Shown here in pieces: positions 9,204 through 19,903 of a stretch of 64,000 nucleotides of DNA. The notes under the pieces are model-generated. The model was given only the letters and a program-made list of their open reading frames with translations, did no database searches and was not told where the DNA came from. The number at the start of each line of letters is the position of its first letter. The stretch's first letter is position 1. The stretch comes from Actinomycetota bacterium (GTDB lineage: Bacteria; Actinomycetota; Actinomycetes; S36-B12; CAIYMF01): assembly GCA_947455705.1 (NCBI GenBank), contig CANGPO010000001.1, forward strand, positions 87,905-151,904, read 5' to 3'. Made by a program: the position numbers and the translations under genes.

Positions 9204-11243
9204 CTAGGCGCGGGTGGAAGGTTCGTCGCGCAGATCCAGCTCCGTCACACGTAACTGATCAGCGTGGGCCAGAACGAGAACATCAGTGATCTCACGGCCA
9301 ATGAGTTCGTGCCGCTCCATCAGAGCGTCACGCAGAGCCATCACGAGGTGCCGGTTCTCGTCCAGGAGCAACCGAGTGTGCGCCTTCTGCTCTTGAAGGA
9401 TCCGCTCGACGCGTTCACGGCCGTCGGAATCGGCCAGTACCCGACCGACAATGTTGGTATCGGACAGGGCACTGGCTTGAACCGCCGAGAATGAAATCAG
9501 CGTGTCCGTCATACCAGCAGCACCCACCATCTGGGCGGCAACGTTCGTCGCATACAGAAGGTCACCCGCAGGCCCGGTGGAGATGTCACCGAAGAAGAGT
9601 TCCTCAGCTGCTTGACCACCCATCGCAATCTGAATCAGAGCTAGCATCTCCGACTTCGACCGCGTGAATACGTCATCTGCATCGCCATGGGCCAGCATTC
9701 CCAGCGCATCACGCCTCTTGACGATCGTGAGCACCTCCAAGCGCCGCTCCGGTGCGACCAACCACGCCATGACGGCATGTCCGGCCTCATGAGTCGCGAT
9801 CAACTTCTGCTCGTGAGCGGTGTAGGCAACAGGTTGACCCATACCAACTTCTTCGACCAGTCTCGCGGTCTCAACGTCGTGACGTGTCATCGCATTGTCA
9901 CCGCGACGCACTGCGTTCACGAGTCCCTCATCAAACAGGTGCTCGATCATGACCGGCGTATAGCCCTGGGTGATTGCGGCCAGGCCATCACGCGCATCCT
10001 CATCGTCAAGATCGAGATGATGTGCCTTGCGACCAAGGAAGAAGTCGATGAGTTCACGTCGACCCGTGCGTGTAGGCGGCTCGAAGGTGAGTCGGCGATC
10101 GAACCGACCCGGCCTGAGCAGCGCGGGATCTAAGTTGTCGGCACGGTTAGTGGCAGCAATAACCAGAACATTCGTCGACGGTGGAACGGGTCGAGCTATT
10201 TGCCGGTGGGCAGGTAGGAACAGGTTCACTTTGTCGATCAGTGACATCCGGAACTTTTGAAAACCAGTCGGCTCATCAAAGGACTGAAGCTGAATCAACA
10301 GCTCGTTGACGACGCCGCCAACACCTTCACTAGTCATCGACGGGTTGGAAACAAGGGATCCAGATCCAGTACCCCACGCCGGCTGTGCGTACGACGCAGG
10401 AAGACCAGTCAAACCACCACAGCACAGCGCACCCATGCCAGAGCCCGTGGGATGCGCCGACATACTCAGACCGCCGCGGGCCATGGCAATAGCATCGATT
10501 TCCTCAATGAAGCCGATCGCTCCACCTTCTTGTCGTGCAGCCTTACGCAGCGCCTTGAAATACGAGCGAATCTTGCGCGCGGTTGCGCCGTAGTACATCG
10601 ATTGAAAGGACGTGGCAGAGACGAACAGGAACGGTACGCCGGCCTCATGTGCCATTGCCTTGGCGAGGTGAGTCTTACCGGTACCCGGTGCACCTTCAAA
10701 GAGCAATCCACGGCGCGGTGACCCGCCCATCTCACCTGCGAACGACTTATGCGCGAGGAACAAATTCAACGAACGCAGGACGTCATCCTTAATGCCATCG
10801 ATTCCCTTGACCGAATCCAACGTGACATCGATTTGTTCCGGGCGATACGTCACATGTGGTGAGCGACCCGCACCCATCGTCGTACCGAGTAAGACTCCGA
10901 TAAGCGCCACAAAGAACAAAAATGGCATGACGATCATCAGATCGATTGATGGCCAGGTGATGTTCAAGATGTCAAAGGGATTACCCGACAGGATGCGCGC
11001 CAGGAGGTAACTCGCTGGCAGCATCAATAGCGCACTGAGTCCGGCCAAGCGTCGACGTCGCGCGCGCTCACGGGAGACACCTACGTCCGCCCGCGATGCA
11101 GTGATCTTCGATGAGCCTGCGAGGGCAAGGAGCGACGAACCGGTTGTTGCCCCGGCTGTGACGATGGAGTCGGCAGCCGACTGTGATTCGGCCCGAACGA
11201 CCGTCGAACGGCGGTTACGCCACATGAAGCCCCCTAGCAGCAC
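9204..11243 (-). CDS. FtsH-like AAA ATPase / zinc metalloprotease (divergent)
   Basis: Two N-terminal TMs, Walker A GAPGTGKTHLAKAMAHEAG, SRH AATNRADNLDPALLRPGRFDR, zinc site HEAGH, third-ligand region GDISTGPAGDLLYAT. Confidence 0.9.
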   Translation of the reverse strand: MLLGGFMWRNRRSTVVRAESQSAADSIVTAGATTGSSLLALAGSSKITASRADVGVSRERARRRRLAGLSALLMLPASYLLARILSGNPFDILNITWPSIDLMIVMPFLFFVALIGVLLGTTMGAGRSPHVTYRPEQIDVTLDSVKGIDGIKDDVLRSLNLFLAHKSFAGEMGGSPRRGLLFEGAPGTGKTHLAKAMAHEAGVPFLFVSATSFQSMYYGATARKIRSYFKALRKAARQEGGAIGFIEEIDAIAMARGGLSMSAHPTGSGMGALCCGGLTGLPASYAQPAWGTGSGSLVSNPSMTSEGVGGVVNELLIQLQSFDEPTGFQKFRMSLIDKVNLFLPAHRQIARPVPPSTNVLVIAATNRADNLDPALLRPGRFDRRLTFEPPTRTGRRELIDFFLGRKAHHLDLDDEDARDGLAAITQGYTPVMIEHLFDEGLVNAVRRGDNAMTRHDVETARLVEEVGMGQPVAYTAHEQKLIATHEAGHAVMAWLVAPERRLEVLTIVKRRDALGMLAHGDADDVFTRSKSEMLALIQIAMGGQAAEELFFGDISTGPAGDLLYATNVAAQMVGAAGMTDTLISFSAVQASALSDTNIVGRVLADSDGRERVERILQEQKAHTRLLLDENRHLVMALRDALMERHELIGREITDVLVLAHADQLRVTELDLRDEPSTRA

Positions 11244-11419
11244 GTTAAAGACGCTCCGGAGGTGTTACTCCGAGCTTCCACCATCGTGTGCGATACAGGG
11301 GTGGTTGGAATCCCCTTTTGGGGCCACATCACCCCGCTGGCGTACCGTCTTGAGGCTGCGCAGAACCTTTTATGCGGCTATCGCGACCCAAACTGGGCTC
11401 GGTATCGCTAAACCGGTCC

Positions 11420-12307
11420 CTAGAGGCCGGCGAATAGGTCCGTTTCGCGTCCGAGCTCATCTCGCGCACCGGCAGTTTCACCGCGGGCGAGTCGGTAGTA
11501 CTCCACGCCCATGGCACGTGAGCCGAGATTGTTCGACAGCGCGAAAAAGCCATCTTCAACACTGATCTGCGTGGCATGTTCACGCATCGCGTCCATCTTG
11601 AAGTCGACGTAATCCTCGGCGTTGATCACTGTGGTGATCAGGTCGTCATCGCAGGCAAAAGGCAGATCATCAGGATCCATAGCGGCGAATCCCTCCGTCT
11701 CACCCGAGGCCTTCATCGCCTCAATACCAGCGCGAATGACTGACTTCGGGAAGGCGATCCAGTAGAGCTTCGGCACATCCCAAGCCGCGCCAAGATCTGG
11801 TCGGAAGGTGGCTGAGGCGGCCAACGTGACTGCGTAGTGCGCCACCCGATGAGCCTGGATGTGATCTGGGTGACCGTAACCACCGAAGTCATCGTACGTA
11901 ATGAGGACGTGGGGACGAATCTCACGGATGACGGCAACGAGGTCCGTGGCAGCGGTTAAAAGGTCTGCGCGCCAGAAACAAGCAGGGTCGTCATTGTCCG
12001 CGGTGCCCACCATTCCCGAATCGCGGTATCGACCTGCCCCACCAAGGAGTCGATGATCGGTAACGCCAAGCCGGGCCATGGCGTTGGCCAACTCGATTTC
12101 GCGGTGTTCGCCGAGACTGTCCTCTATATGCGCGGCTCGATGAGCATGTTCGTCACCGATGATCTCGCCCTCTTCACCAAGGGTGCAGGTGATCAAGGTG
12201 ACGTGGGCACCCTCGGCCACATACTTGGCCATGGTTGCGCCGGAACCGATGGTCTCGTCATCGGGGTGAGCGTGAACGAGTAAGAGTCGACGATCAGATG
12301 TAGTCAC
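11420..12307 (-). CDS. mshB: N-acetyl-1-D-myo-inositol-2-amino-2-deoxy-alpha-D-glucopyranoside deacetylase (mycothiol biosynthesis)
   Basis: LmbE-family motifs LLLVHAHPDDETIGSGATMAKY, TCTLGEEGEIIG, YDDFGGYGHPDHIQAH. Confidence 0.9.
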   Translation of the reverse strand: MTTSDRRLLLVHAHPDDETIGSGATMAKYVAEGAHVTLITCTLGEEGEIIGDEHAHRAAHIEDSLGEHREIELANAMARLGVTDHRLLGGAGRYRDSGMVGTADNDDPACFWRADLLTAATDLVAVIREIRPHVLITYDDFGGYGHPDHIQAHRVAHYAVTLAASATFRPDLGAAWDVPKLYWIAFPKSVIRAGIEAMKASGETEGFAAMDPDDLPFACDDDLITTVINAEDYVDFKMDAMREHATQISVEDGFFALSNNLGSRAMGVEYYRLARGETAGARDELGRETDLFAGL

Positions 12308-12423
12308 ACCCCGAGCCTAATGTCTTGCGGTGCCCGACGCCGAATGGTCATAGGCAAAAAACGTCGACGAGTCGGTCAGGCTCAAGACGCGATTTGCTCG
12401 TCGGCCTGACAGACTCTCGTTCC

Positions 12424-14532
12424 ATGACGAGTTCACTTCATGACACGACCGAATCGTTCCCACGCCAGTCCGCACGCACTCGACGGTTTACCGCTGGTGC
12501 ACCGCGGTTGTTCTCAATCTCCCCAGACGGGGGACGAGTGCTGTACGTGCGTTCCAACTCCGGAACCGATGCGGTAGGTCGACTCTGGTCGATGGACGTC
12601 GCGACCGGCATGGAACGCCTCGTCGCTGACCCGACCACTCTTCATGAGGGTGCAGAGGAACTCTCGATCGAGGAGCGAGCACGTCGCGAGCGGATGCGGG
12701 AAGGCAATTCAGGGATCGTCGGCTACTCGACCGACTCGGCGTCGACGTCAGGCGTCTTCACGCTCTCTGGCGGGCTTTACACGGTCAATCTCATCGACGG
12801 CAGTGCCGTCCGAAGTATTGAGGCCACCGGACCCGTCATTGATCCTCGCCTCTCCCCCGATGGCTCGCACATCGCGTACGCCGCACAACGGTCACTTCGA
12901 GTCATCGGCGTCGATGGACTAACTGATCGCGTCCTTGTGGCGGGACGCCATGAACATGAGTTTGCCGGGATCGTCGATTTCGCTGCGGCAGAGGAACTTG
13001 GACGCTCACGCGGTTTCTGGTGGTCACCAGATTCAACTCGCTTACTCGTGGAACGAGTCGACGAAACCCATGTTCAGCAGTGGTGGATTTCGAACCCTGT
13101 CACACCGTCAGATGCCCCACACATGGTGCGCTACCCGTCAGCGGGCACCACGAATGCGACGTTGTCTCTTGTCTTGACTGATCTTGACGGCAACCACATC
13201 GACGTCACGTGGGACAACGTGACATTCGAGTACCTCGTTGACGTGTCATGGGTTGATGGTCACGATCCACTGCTGCTGGTGTCTACCCGCGATCAGAAGC
13301 ACATGCAGGTACTCAGCGTTGACATCAATTCAGGTCAAACCCGAGTCGAGACCGATGTTCGAGACGATCAGTGGGTTGACGCAGCCCCCGGTGCCACAAC
13401 ATGGCTGTCAGATGGCCGCCTTCTCACCCTACGAGCCGACCGTGAGTCGGACACCTACCGACTTCATGCCGGCGCTGACTGGCTCAGCCCCAAGGGACTA
13501 CAGATTCGCGACGTCATAAGCACCAGCGAATCAGGCGTGCTCGTCTCGGTGGCTACGGATCCCACGTCGGCAGTCCTGATGCTCATCGGACTCGACGGAT
13601 CTGCTTCACCGGTCGGGCCTACGACCGGGTGGATCATGGGTCGATCCGTCAACGGAACCGCGATCATCAACGAACGTCAGCTAAACACCACCGAGGTCAC
13701 GTACCGAATCGAGCGGGAAGGCACAACGATTCCGGTCACCTCACACGCGGAACGTCCTCACTTCACACCCCAGGTTGAGATCATCGAGTCCGGTCCGAAC
13801 AAGGTCCTGACGGCTGTGCTGTTTCCAACCGGTCACGTCAAGGGCTCACGCAAGTTGCCCATCCTGATGAGCCCGTATGGCGGGCCCGGCTTCGGCCAGG
13901 TCGTCGCCGCAGGGGCGAGCTACGGCGAAGATCAGTGGCTCGCGGATCAGGGATTCGTCGTTGTGATTGCCGACGGACGTGGCACCCCAGGCCGCGGCCC
14001 AGCGTGGGATCGCGAGATCTACCGAGATCTATCAACGGGAATTTTGGAAGACCAAGTCAGCGCAGTCGCCGCCGTAGCTGCCCGTTGGCCAGATGACGCA
14101 GACGTCAACCGCGTCGGGATTCGCGGCTGGTCATTTGGCGGCTATCTCAGCGCACTGGCAGTGCTACGTCGACCAGACGTATTCCACGCCGCCGTCGCCG
14201 GAGCACCCGTAACCGAATGGCGTCTCTACGACACTGCCTATACCGAACGTTTCTTGGGCAATCCCACTGAAGATCCCGGCCCCTACGACTACTGCTCACT
14301 GAGCCATCTGGCCGGAGAACTGACACGGCCACTGATGTTCATTCACGGCCTCACCGACGATAACGTCGTCGTGGCGCACACACTGGCCTTATCCGGTGCC
14401 CTGACCGTCGCGGGAAAGCCCCACTGCGTCCTGCCGTTGAGCGGTGTCACGCACATGACACCTCAAGAGGAAGTTGCCGAGAACAAACTGCTCTTGGAAT
14501 TGGACTTTCTGCGCGGCGCATTACAGGGCTGA
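12424..14532 (+). CDS. S9 family prolyl oligopeptidase / DPP-IV-like peptidase
   Basis: Beta-propeller N-terminus, catalytic Ser GIRGWSFGGYLSAL, ADGRGTPGRGPAWDREIY, Asp HGLTDDNV and His region GVTHMTP; start at MTSSLHDTTES. Confidence 0.9.
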   Translation: MTSSLHDTTESFPRQSARTRRFTAGAPRLFSISPDGGRVLYVRSNSGTDAVGRLWSMDVATGMERLVADPTTLHEGAEELSIEERARRERMREGNSGIVGYSTDSASTSGVFTLSGGLYTVNLIDGSAVRSIEATGPVIDPRLSPDGSHIAYAAQRSLRVIGVDGLTDRVLVAGRHEHEFAGIVDFAAAEELGRSRGFWWSPDSTRLLVERVDETHVQQWWISNPVTPSDAPHMVRYPSAGTTNATLSLVLTDLDGNHIDVTWDNVTFEYLVDVSWVDGHDPLLLVSTRDQKHMQVLSVDINSGQTRVETDVRDDQWVDAAPGATTWLSDGRLLTLRADRESDTYRLHAGADWLSPKGLQIRDVISTSESGVLVSVATDPTSAVLMLIGLDGSASPVGPTTGWIMGRSVNGTAIINERQLNTTEVTYRIEREGTTIPVTSHAERPHFTPQVEIIESGPNKVLTAVLFPTGHVKGSRKLPILMSPYGGPGFGQVVAAGASYGEDQWLADQGFVVVIADGRGTPGRGPAWDREIYRDLSTGILEDQVSAVAAVAARWPDDADVNRVGIRGWSFGGYLSALAVLRRPDVFHAAVAGAPVTEWRLYDTAYTERFLGNPTEDPGPYDYCSLSHLAGELTRPLMFIHGLTDDNVVVAHTLALSGALTVAGKPHCVLPLSGVTHMTPQEEVAENKLLLELDFLRGALQG

Positions 14533-14560
14533 TTCATTCGAAGTGAGCCCTGGGATCGAT

Positions 14561-15748
14561 TTAGTCTTGACGCTTTTGCCAGCCAAGTTCTGACTCGTGG
14601 GCGATGGTGCCGCCAGCAGATGCGGTCTTGTCGAGAAGGGCACGATCGTGCTCCTGGGCTGCGAGCTCTTCCTGTGTTGGCGCAGCACCGTGAATCGTCT
14701 CGCCACCCTGACCAAACACAGGTCGATCCTCGGGGAAGTGGCATGCGAGTTGGTGACCGACACTGATCTCGCGGATCAGCGGAACCTCGGTCTTACACCG
14801 CTCCTGTGCCTTCCAGCAGCGAGTGTGGAAAACACAACCTGACGGCGGATTGATGGGACTCGGTAGATCACCCGTCAGCAGGATCCGTTCGCGACGGGAG
14901 CCACTATCTGGATCAGGCAGCGGCACCGCAGAAAGCAACGAGTGGGTGTACGGGTGGCGCGGCGCGGAGTAGAGAGTGTCACGATCAGCCAACTCCATGA
15001 TTTGGCCGAGATACATAACCGCTACGCGATCAGAGATGTGTCGAACCACTGACAAGTCGTGGGCGACGAAAATGAAGGCAATTCCAAACTCGGATTGAAG
15101 ATCTTCCAGCAGGTTTACAACCTGCGCCTGAATCGAGACATCCAGTGCCGACACCGGCTCATCACAGATGATCAGTTTCGGCTGCAGTGCAATGGCACGC
15201 GCAACACCAATGCGCTGACGCTGACCCCCACTGAACTCGTGTGGATAGCGGTTGTAGTGCTCGGGGTTAAGGCCAACCCGCTCAAGCAGACCTTGAACGC
15301 GTGACTTGATGTCCTTGTCAGATAACGTGCCCTGAACGCGGTAGGGGGCCCCGACGATCGTGCCGACGGTGTGGCGAGGGTTGAGCGAGGAGAAGGGATC
15401 CTGAAAGATCATCTGCATTTCTGATCGCAGCGGGCGCATTTCAGATCGCGAGTACGACGTGATGTCTTCGCCATCGAAGATGATGCTGCCAGAGGTTGGC
15501 TCTAACAACTTGGCGATAGTGCGACCAGCCGTGGACTTGCCACAACCCGATTCACCAACTAGGCCAAGGGTTTCACCGTTGGCGACATCGAAGGTGATTC
15601 CGTCTACAGCTTTGACGGCACCAACCTGACGACGAAACAAGATGCCCTGGGTGATCGGGAAGTGCTTGCGGACATCACGAACCTGCAGCAAGGCATCTGG
15701 GCGCAGCGGAACTCCAGCACCGGACTCGGTACTCGTGGTGACCGTCAC
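14561..15748 (-). CDS. Oligopeptide/dipeptide ABC transporter ATP-binding protein (OppF/DppF-type)
   Basis: GESGCGKSTAGRTIAKL, FSGGQRQRIGVARA, LIICDEPVSALDVS, C-terminal oligo_HPY region with CVFHTRCWKAQ. Confidence 0.93.
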   Translation of the reverse strand: MTVTTSTESGAGVPLRPDALLQVRDVRKHFPITQGILFRRQVGAVKAVDGITFDVANGETLGLVGESGCGKSTAGRTIAKLLEPTSGSIIFDGEDITSYSRSEMRPLRSEMQMIFQDPFSSLNPRHTVGTIVGAPYRVQGTLSDKDIKSRVQGLLERVGLNPEHYNRYPHEFSGGQRQRIGVARAIALQPKLIICDEPVSALDVSIQAQVVNLLEDLQSEFGIAFIFVAHDLSVVRHISDRVAVMYLGQIMELADRDTLYSAPRHPYTHSLLSAVPLPDPDSGSRRERILLTGDLPSPINPPSGCVFHTRCWKAQERCKTEVPLIREISVGHQLACHFPEDRPVFGQGGETIHGAAPTQEELAAQEHDRALLDKTASAGGTIAHESELGWQKRQD

Positions 15749-15799
15749 TGCTCCTCCATCTGATCTTCAATATCTACGTACGAATTACAACGACGTGCG

Positions 15800-16864
15800 C
15801 TACAGGCGACTCTGGATTTCATCGAGCCAAATCCGCTCACTCTGACCAGACGGAATGTGGCAACGAACACGGTGTGTATCCGAGACAGGTGCCAGCTCTG
15901 GACGCTGCGTAACGCAGGCCTCACCGACGCGATCCCGGTACATACAGCGGGGGCTGAACACACACCCAGTCGGGAGGTTGATCAGTGACGGTGGATTTCC
16001 TGGGATCGGATCAAGCCGTCCCTTGCGATCCCGGTCCAAGCGTGGCATCGAGGCCAAAAGCCCCCACGTGTATGGCATTTGCGGGGAGTAGAAAAGGTCA
16101 CGAACACTCCCCTGCTCAACCGCGCGACCCCCGTACATAACCGTGACATCGTCAGCGATCTCAGCCACCACCCCAAGATCATGGGTGATCAAGATAATGG
16201 CGGAGTTGAATTCCTTCTGAAGATCACGCATGAGGTCAAGGATCTGAGCCTGCACGGTGACATCCAGTGCGGTAGTGGGCTCATCAGCGATCAGCAACTC
16301 GGGGTTGCAGACCAGGGCCATCGCGATCATGACTCGCTGGCGCATACCGCCGGAGAACTGATGCGGGTAATCGTCGACGCGCTTATTCGGATTCGGGATT
16401 CCTACCCGGTCGAGCATCTCGATGGCACGCTTCTTGGCCACATCCTTAGAGACCTTGTTGTGGACCCGGTACGCCTCCACAATTTGATCACCGATCGTGT
16501 AGAACGGATGCAGTGACGACAGCGGATCTTGGAAGATCATCGCCATCTTGTTGCCACGTAATGGGCGAATCTCATCGCCGGACTTTCCGATCAGCTCTTC
16601 ACCATCAAGCCAGATCTCGCCGGACACATCAGCCCTGGTACCCGAGTGCAATCCCAGGATGGCTTGACTCGTAACCGATTTACCCGAGCCTGACTCACCG
16701 ACGATACCCATCGTCTTGCCACGCTCGACGTTGAACGACAGCCCGTCAACGGCCCGAACAAGACCATCATCTGTCGGGAACGAAACTTGTAGATTGCGGA
16801 CCTCAAGGAACGAGGTCGGCGGGCGGCTCGGAATGGCCGCCGAAGAGTCAATCGTCTGGGTCAT
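15800..16864 (-). CDS. Oligopeptide/dipeptide ABC transporter ATP-binding protein (OppD/DppD-type)
   Basis: [54 protein letters not shown]. Confidence 0.93.
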   Translation of the reverse strand: MTQTIDSSAAIPSRPPTSFLEVRNLQVSFPTDDGLVRAVDGLSFNVERGKTMGIVGESGSGKSVTSQAILGLHSGTRADVSGEIWLDGEELIGKSGDEIRPLRGNKMAMIFQDPLSSLHPFYTIGDQIVEAYRVHNKVSKDVAKKRAIEMLDRVGIPNPNKRVDDYPHQFSGGMRQRVMIAMALVCNPELLIADEPTTALDVTVQAQILDLMRDLQKEFNSAIILITHDLGVVAEIADDVTVMYGGRAVEQGSVRDLFYSPQMPYTWGLLASMPRLDRDRKGRLDPIPGNPPSLINLPTGCVFSPRCMYRDRVGEACVTQRPELAPVSDTHRVRCHIPSGQSERIWLDEIQSRL

Positions 16865-16878
16865 GTCGATTCCCTCAA

Positions 16879-17889
16879 CTAACTCAATCGCACGCGCGGA
16901 TCAACCGCGCTGTAGAGAACGTCGACAACGATGTTGGCGACCACGATGAACAACGAACTCACGATCGTCAAACCCATGATCACGGGCAAATCCTGCTTGC
17001 CGATTGCTTCGACGAACAAAAGTCCAAGACCTGGCAGGCTGAAAACCTTCTCGACGAAGATCGCGCCGCCCAGCAGGAACGCGATATCAAGACCCGCGAT
17101 CGTCAGAATCGGAGTCAACGCCGCGCGCATCGCATGCTTGCGGACGACCGTCTTACGCGGCAGGCCCTTAGCAACGGCCGTACGGATGTAATCCTCACTC
17201 ATCGTCTCGAGCATGTTGGCCCGGGTAAGTCGCGCATAGAGTGCTGCGTTTCCAAAGCCGATAGTGATCCACGCCAAGATCAACGCTTGGAACCACTGCA
17301 CCGGATTCTCACTCAGCGGCACGTATTGAGTCGGTGGCAGCCACTTCAACCCGTACACAAAGACGTAGAGAAGCAAGATGGCAAAAAGGTACGACGGAAG
17401 GGACAGGAAGAGCAGGATAAACACCATCGACGCTCGATCGGCAAATCCACCTCGTCGCAAGGCAGAAAGCACCCCAACGCCAATACCGAGAACGAGCCAG
17501 ATAATCGCCGCACCAACCGTGACCGATAACGTCACGGGGAAGCGGTCTTTGATGATGTCCCACACTGGCGACTGATACCGGAATGAGTATCCGAAACACG
17601 GCGCAGGACATGGCCGCGAACCGTCAGCGGTGCCGTCGGTGAGATCGGTTCGACCCGCGACGATGCCCTTCATATAGATGTAGAACTGTTCTGGAATCGG
17701 CCTATCAAGACCCAAACCATGCTCAATGTTGGCGATGAGTTCGGGCGTTGGGTTTTTACCCGCGTACAAATAAGCAGGGCTCGATCCCGTCATTACCGGA
17801 ACGACCATGAACAGGCCGAAGGTAACCAACGAGACAATAAACAAAACCGCGATGGCTCCCAGGAGCCTGCGAATGATGTAACGAACCAT
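16879..17889 (-). CDS. Oligopeptide ABC transporter permease (OppB/DppB-type)
   Basis: MVRYIIRRLLGAIAVLFIVSLVTF start; EAA-loop region YIRTAVAKGLPRKTVVRKHAMRAALTPI. Confidence 0.93.
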   Translation of the reverse strand: MVRYIIRRLLGAIAVLFIVSLVTFGLFMVVPVMTGSSPAYLYAGKNPTPELIANIEHGLGLDRPIPEQFYIYMKGIVAGRTDLTDGTADGSRPCPAPCFGYSFRYQSPVWDIIKDRFPVTLSVTVGAAIIWLVLGIGVGVLSALRRGGFADRASMVFILLFLSLPSYLFAILLLYVFVYGLKWLPPTQYVPLSENPVQWFQALILAWITIGFGNAALYARLTRANMLETMSEDYIRTAVAKGLPRKTVVRKHAMRAALTPILTIAGLDIAFLLGGAIFVEKVFSLPGLGLLFVEAIGKQDLPVIMGLTIVSSLFIVVANIVVDVLYSAVDPRVRLS

Positions 17890-17899
17890 GCGTCCTCCG

Positions 17900-17942
17900 C
17901 AGGTTGTGGCCGACGGGGTTTGTTCCCGCCGGCCACAACCTG
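17900..17942 (-). terminator. Intra-operonic hairpin between the SBP gene and oppB
   Basis: CAGGTTGTGGCCGACGGG gtttgtt CCCGCCGGCCACAACCTG: 18-bp arms with one mismatch; no strong T-tract, so attenuator or RNA-stabilising hairpin. Confidence 0.7.
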
Positions 17943-17971
17943 ACTAGTTAGAGAGAAGTACTAGCGTCGAA

Positions 17972-19756
17972 TTACATGCCGTCGCTGGTACCGATGTTGA
18001 CGTAGTCGTAGTAGTTACCTACGCCACCGTTCAGGTAGATGTTCGTCAGGCGCGGGTTGCGGTAGAAGAACGTCTTGTCGAGCAGGAACGGCAGGTAGAC
18101 AGCTGCGTCCATGACCGCATGGTCAACCGTCTTACCGAGATCGGCAACCTTGGCTGGGTCGGTCTCCTTGGTCAGCGCCTCGAGGGTTGAGTCAACGGTG
18201 GCATCCTTCAGGCTTGGGTAGTTCGAGTTGCCCTCAGGAAGGATCGCGTTGCTGTTGGCGATTGACTGCCAGAAGCCGTAAGGCGTCGGGAAGTCAGCAC
18301 CCCAGCCAGCACCGGCCAGGCCGAGCTGCATCTTGACGATGTTCGACGGCGAACCGATGAACGTCGAGTAGTACGAAGCCGGGTCAGAAGCGACGACGCC
18401 GTGGACCTTGATGCCGACGCGGCCGAGGTTCTCAGTCACCGAGGCAAGAGCCTTGGGGCCAAGACCAACGTTGCGGTAGGCGTAGTTAAGGTCAAAGCCG
18501 TCTGGCTTGCCACATTCAGCAAGCTTGGCCTTGGCCTTCTCAAGATCTCCAGTGTTGTTCGCGCCATTGGGGTACGGGTCGTAACCCTCTTCATATCCAG
18601 GGATAAGGGTTGGCACCATGGCGGTTGCGATCTCACCAGCAGTCTCGCCGCCGTTGATACGACGAAGAGCGGACTTGTTGAACGCGTAGAAGACAGCTTC
18701 GCGGCATGCCTTGTTGTCGAGCGGAGCAACCGTCTGGAACACAACGTCATAACGGATGAAGCCGGTCGGCGGGTTGTCAGCGTTGGCCTTCTTGGTCGGG
18801 TCGGCAAGGATTGATGCAGTGGTCTCTGGCATCACACCACCGTCAGCAAGCAGGTCAACAGCACCTGACATGAGGCGCTTGTCCTCATCGGTCGGGTCAG
18901 TGATGACAACGAGTGAGACCTTGTCAACCTTGGGCGAACGCACCTTGTCGGTGGCCTGATCCCAGTTGGGGTTGCGGACCCACTCAGTGCTCTTGCCAGG
19001 CTGGAAGCTGCTGATCATGAACGGACCCGATGCAACAGGCATCTTTCCGTAGTCAGCCTTGGTGTCCTTCGCCTGCGGAACTGGGGCTGCTGTCGGCAGC
19101 GCCATCAGGAAGTCGAAGTCAGCGAATGGCTTGTTCAAGTTGAACACGATCGTGGTGTCGTCGGGCGTCGTCACCGAGGTGAGATCACCTGACGGGTCAG
19201 CGTAAGGACCCTTGTAGGTGTCAGACAGCAGGCTCGTGTAGTAGGACGAAGGTCCACCGTTGATGACGTCTGATGCGAACAGACGCTCAACACCGTACTT
19301 GATGTCCTTGGTCGTGATTGTCGAGCCATCTGAGTACTTCAGGCCAGGCTGCAAGTGGTAGGTCCACTGCGTCTTGTCTGCGTTCGACTCACCGGGGCCA
19401 GTGGCCATATCCGGCACAACAGCCGTTCCCTCGGTACCTGGAGCCGACTTGAAGGCCATCAGAGTACGGGTGAAGAGGCGCTGGATGTCCCAGCAGTACG
19501 CGTAGTAGGTACGCGCGGGGTCGTACGAGTCGCAGTCAGATGCAGCAGCAAGCTTGAGCGTGCCACCGGTCTTATCCGATGCGTTGACAACAGAAGTAGC
19601 GGCCGCGTTGAAGCCACCTGCCGTACTCGCTGATGCTGATGCTGATGGTGATGCGGACCCGCCGCCTCCACCACCGCTACCGCCACAGGCGGCAAGAGCC
19701 AGCGCAGCCGCCGCACCTAGTGCAGCGAACGCGGTGGCGCGTCGTGTGATCGCCAT
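17972..19756 (-). CDS. Oligopeptide ABC transporter substrate-binding lipoprotein (SBP_bac_5)
   Basis: Signal peptide with lipobox LALAACGGSGG, SBP family 5 architecture (YHLQPGLKYSDGSTITTKDIKYGVERL); start adjusted to MAITRRATAF. Confidence 0.92.
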   Translation of the reverse strand: MAITRRATAFAALGAAAALALAACGGSGGGGGGSASPSASASASTAGGFNAAATSVVNASDKTGGTLKLAAASDCDSYDPARTYYAYCWDIQRLFTRTLMAFKSAPGTEGTAVVPDMATGPGESNADKTQWTYHLQPGLKYSDGSTITTKDIKYGVERLFASDVINGGPSSYYTSLLSDTYKGPYADPSGDLTSVTTPDDTTIVFNLNKPFADFDFLMALPTAAPVPQAKDTKADYGKMPVASGPFMISSFQPGKSTEWVRNPNWDQATDKVRSPKVDKVSLVVITDPTDEDKRLMSGAVDLLADGGVMPETTASILADPTKKANADNPPTGFIRYDVVFQTVAPLDNKACREAVFYAFNKSALRRINGGETAGEIATAMVPTLIPGYEEGYDPYPNGANNTGDLEKAKAKLAECGKPDGFDLNYAYRNVGLGPKALASVTENLGRVGIKVHGVVASDPASYYSTFIGSPSNIVKMQLGLAGAGWGADFPTPYGFWQSIANSNAILPEGNSNYPSLKDATVDSTLEALTKETDPAKVADLGKTVDHAVMDAAVYLPFLLDKTFFYRNPRLTNIYLNGGVGNYYDYVNIGTSDGM

Positions 19757-19903
19757 GAACAGATCCACCTTCTCCTTGGGATGGTGCCCGAAACCATCGG
19801 CGACAGTTTCGGTTCCCTAACAGCGTTGTCAGGGAAATTAATGGGGCGGTTATCCGCCGTTGTGTGGGTTCAACGTCTCCACGCAGTGCTTTCGTACGGT
19901 CAT

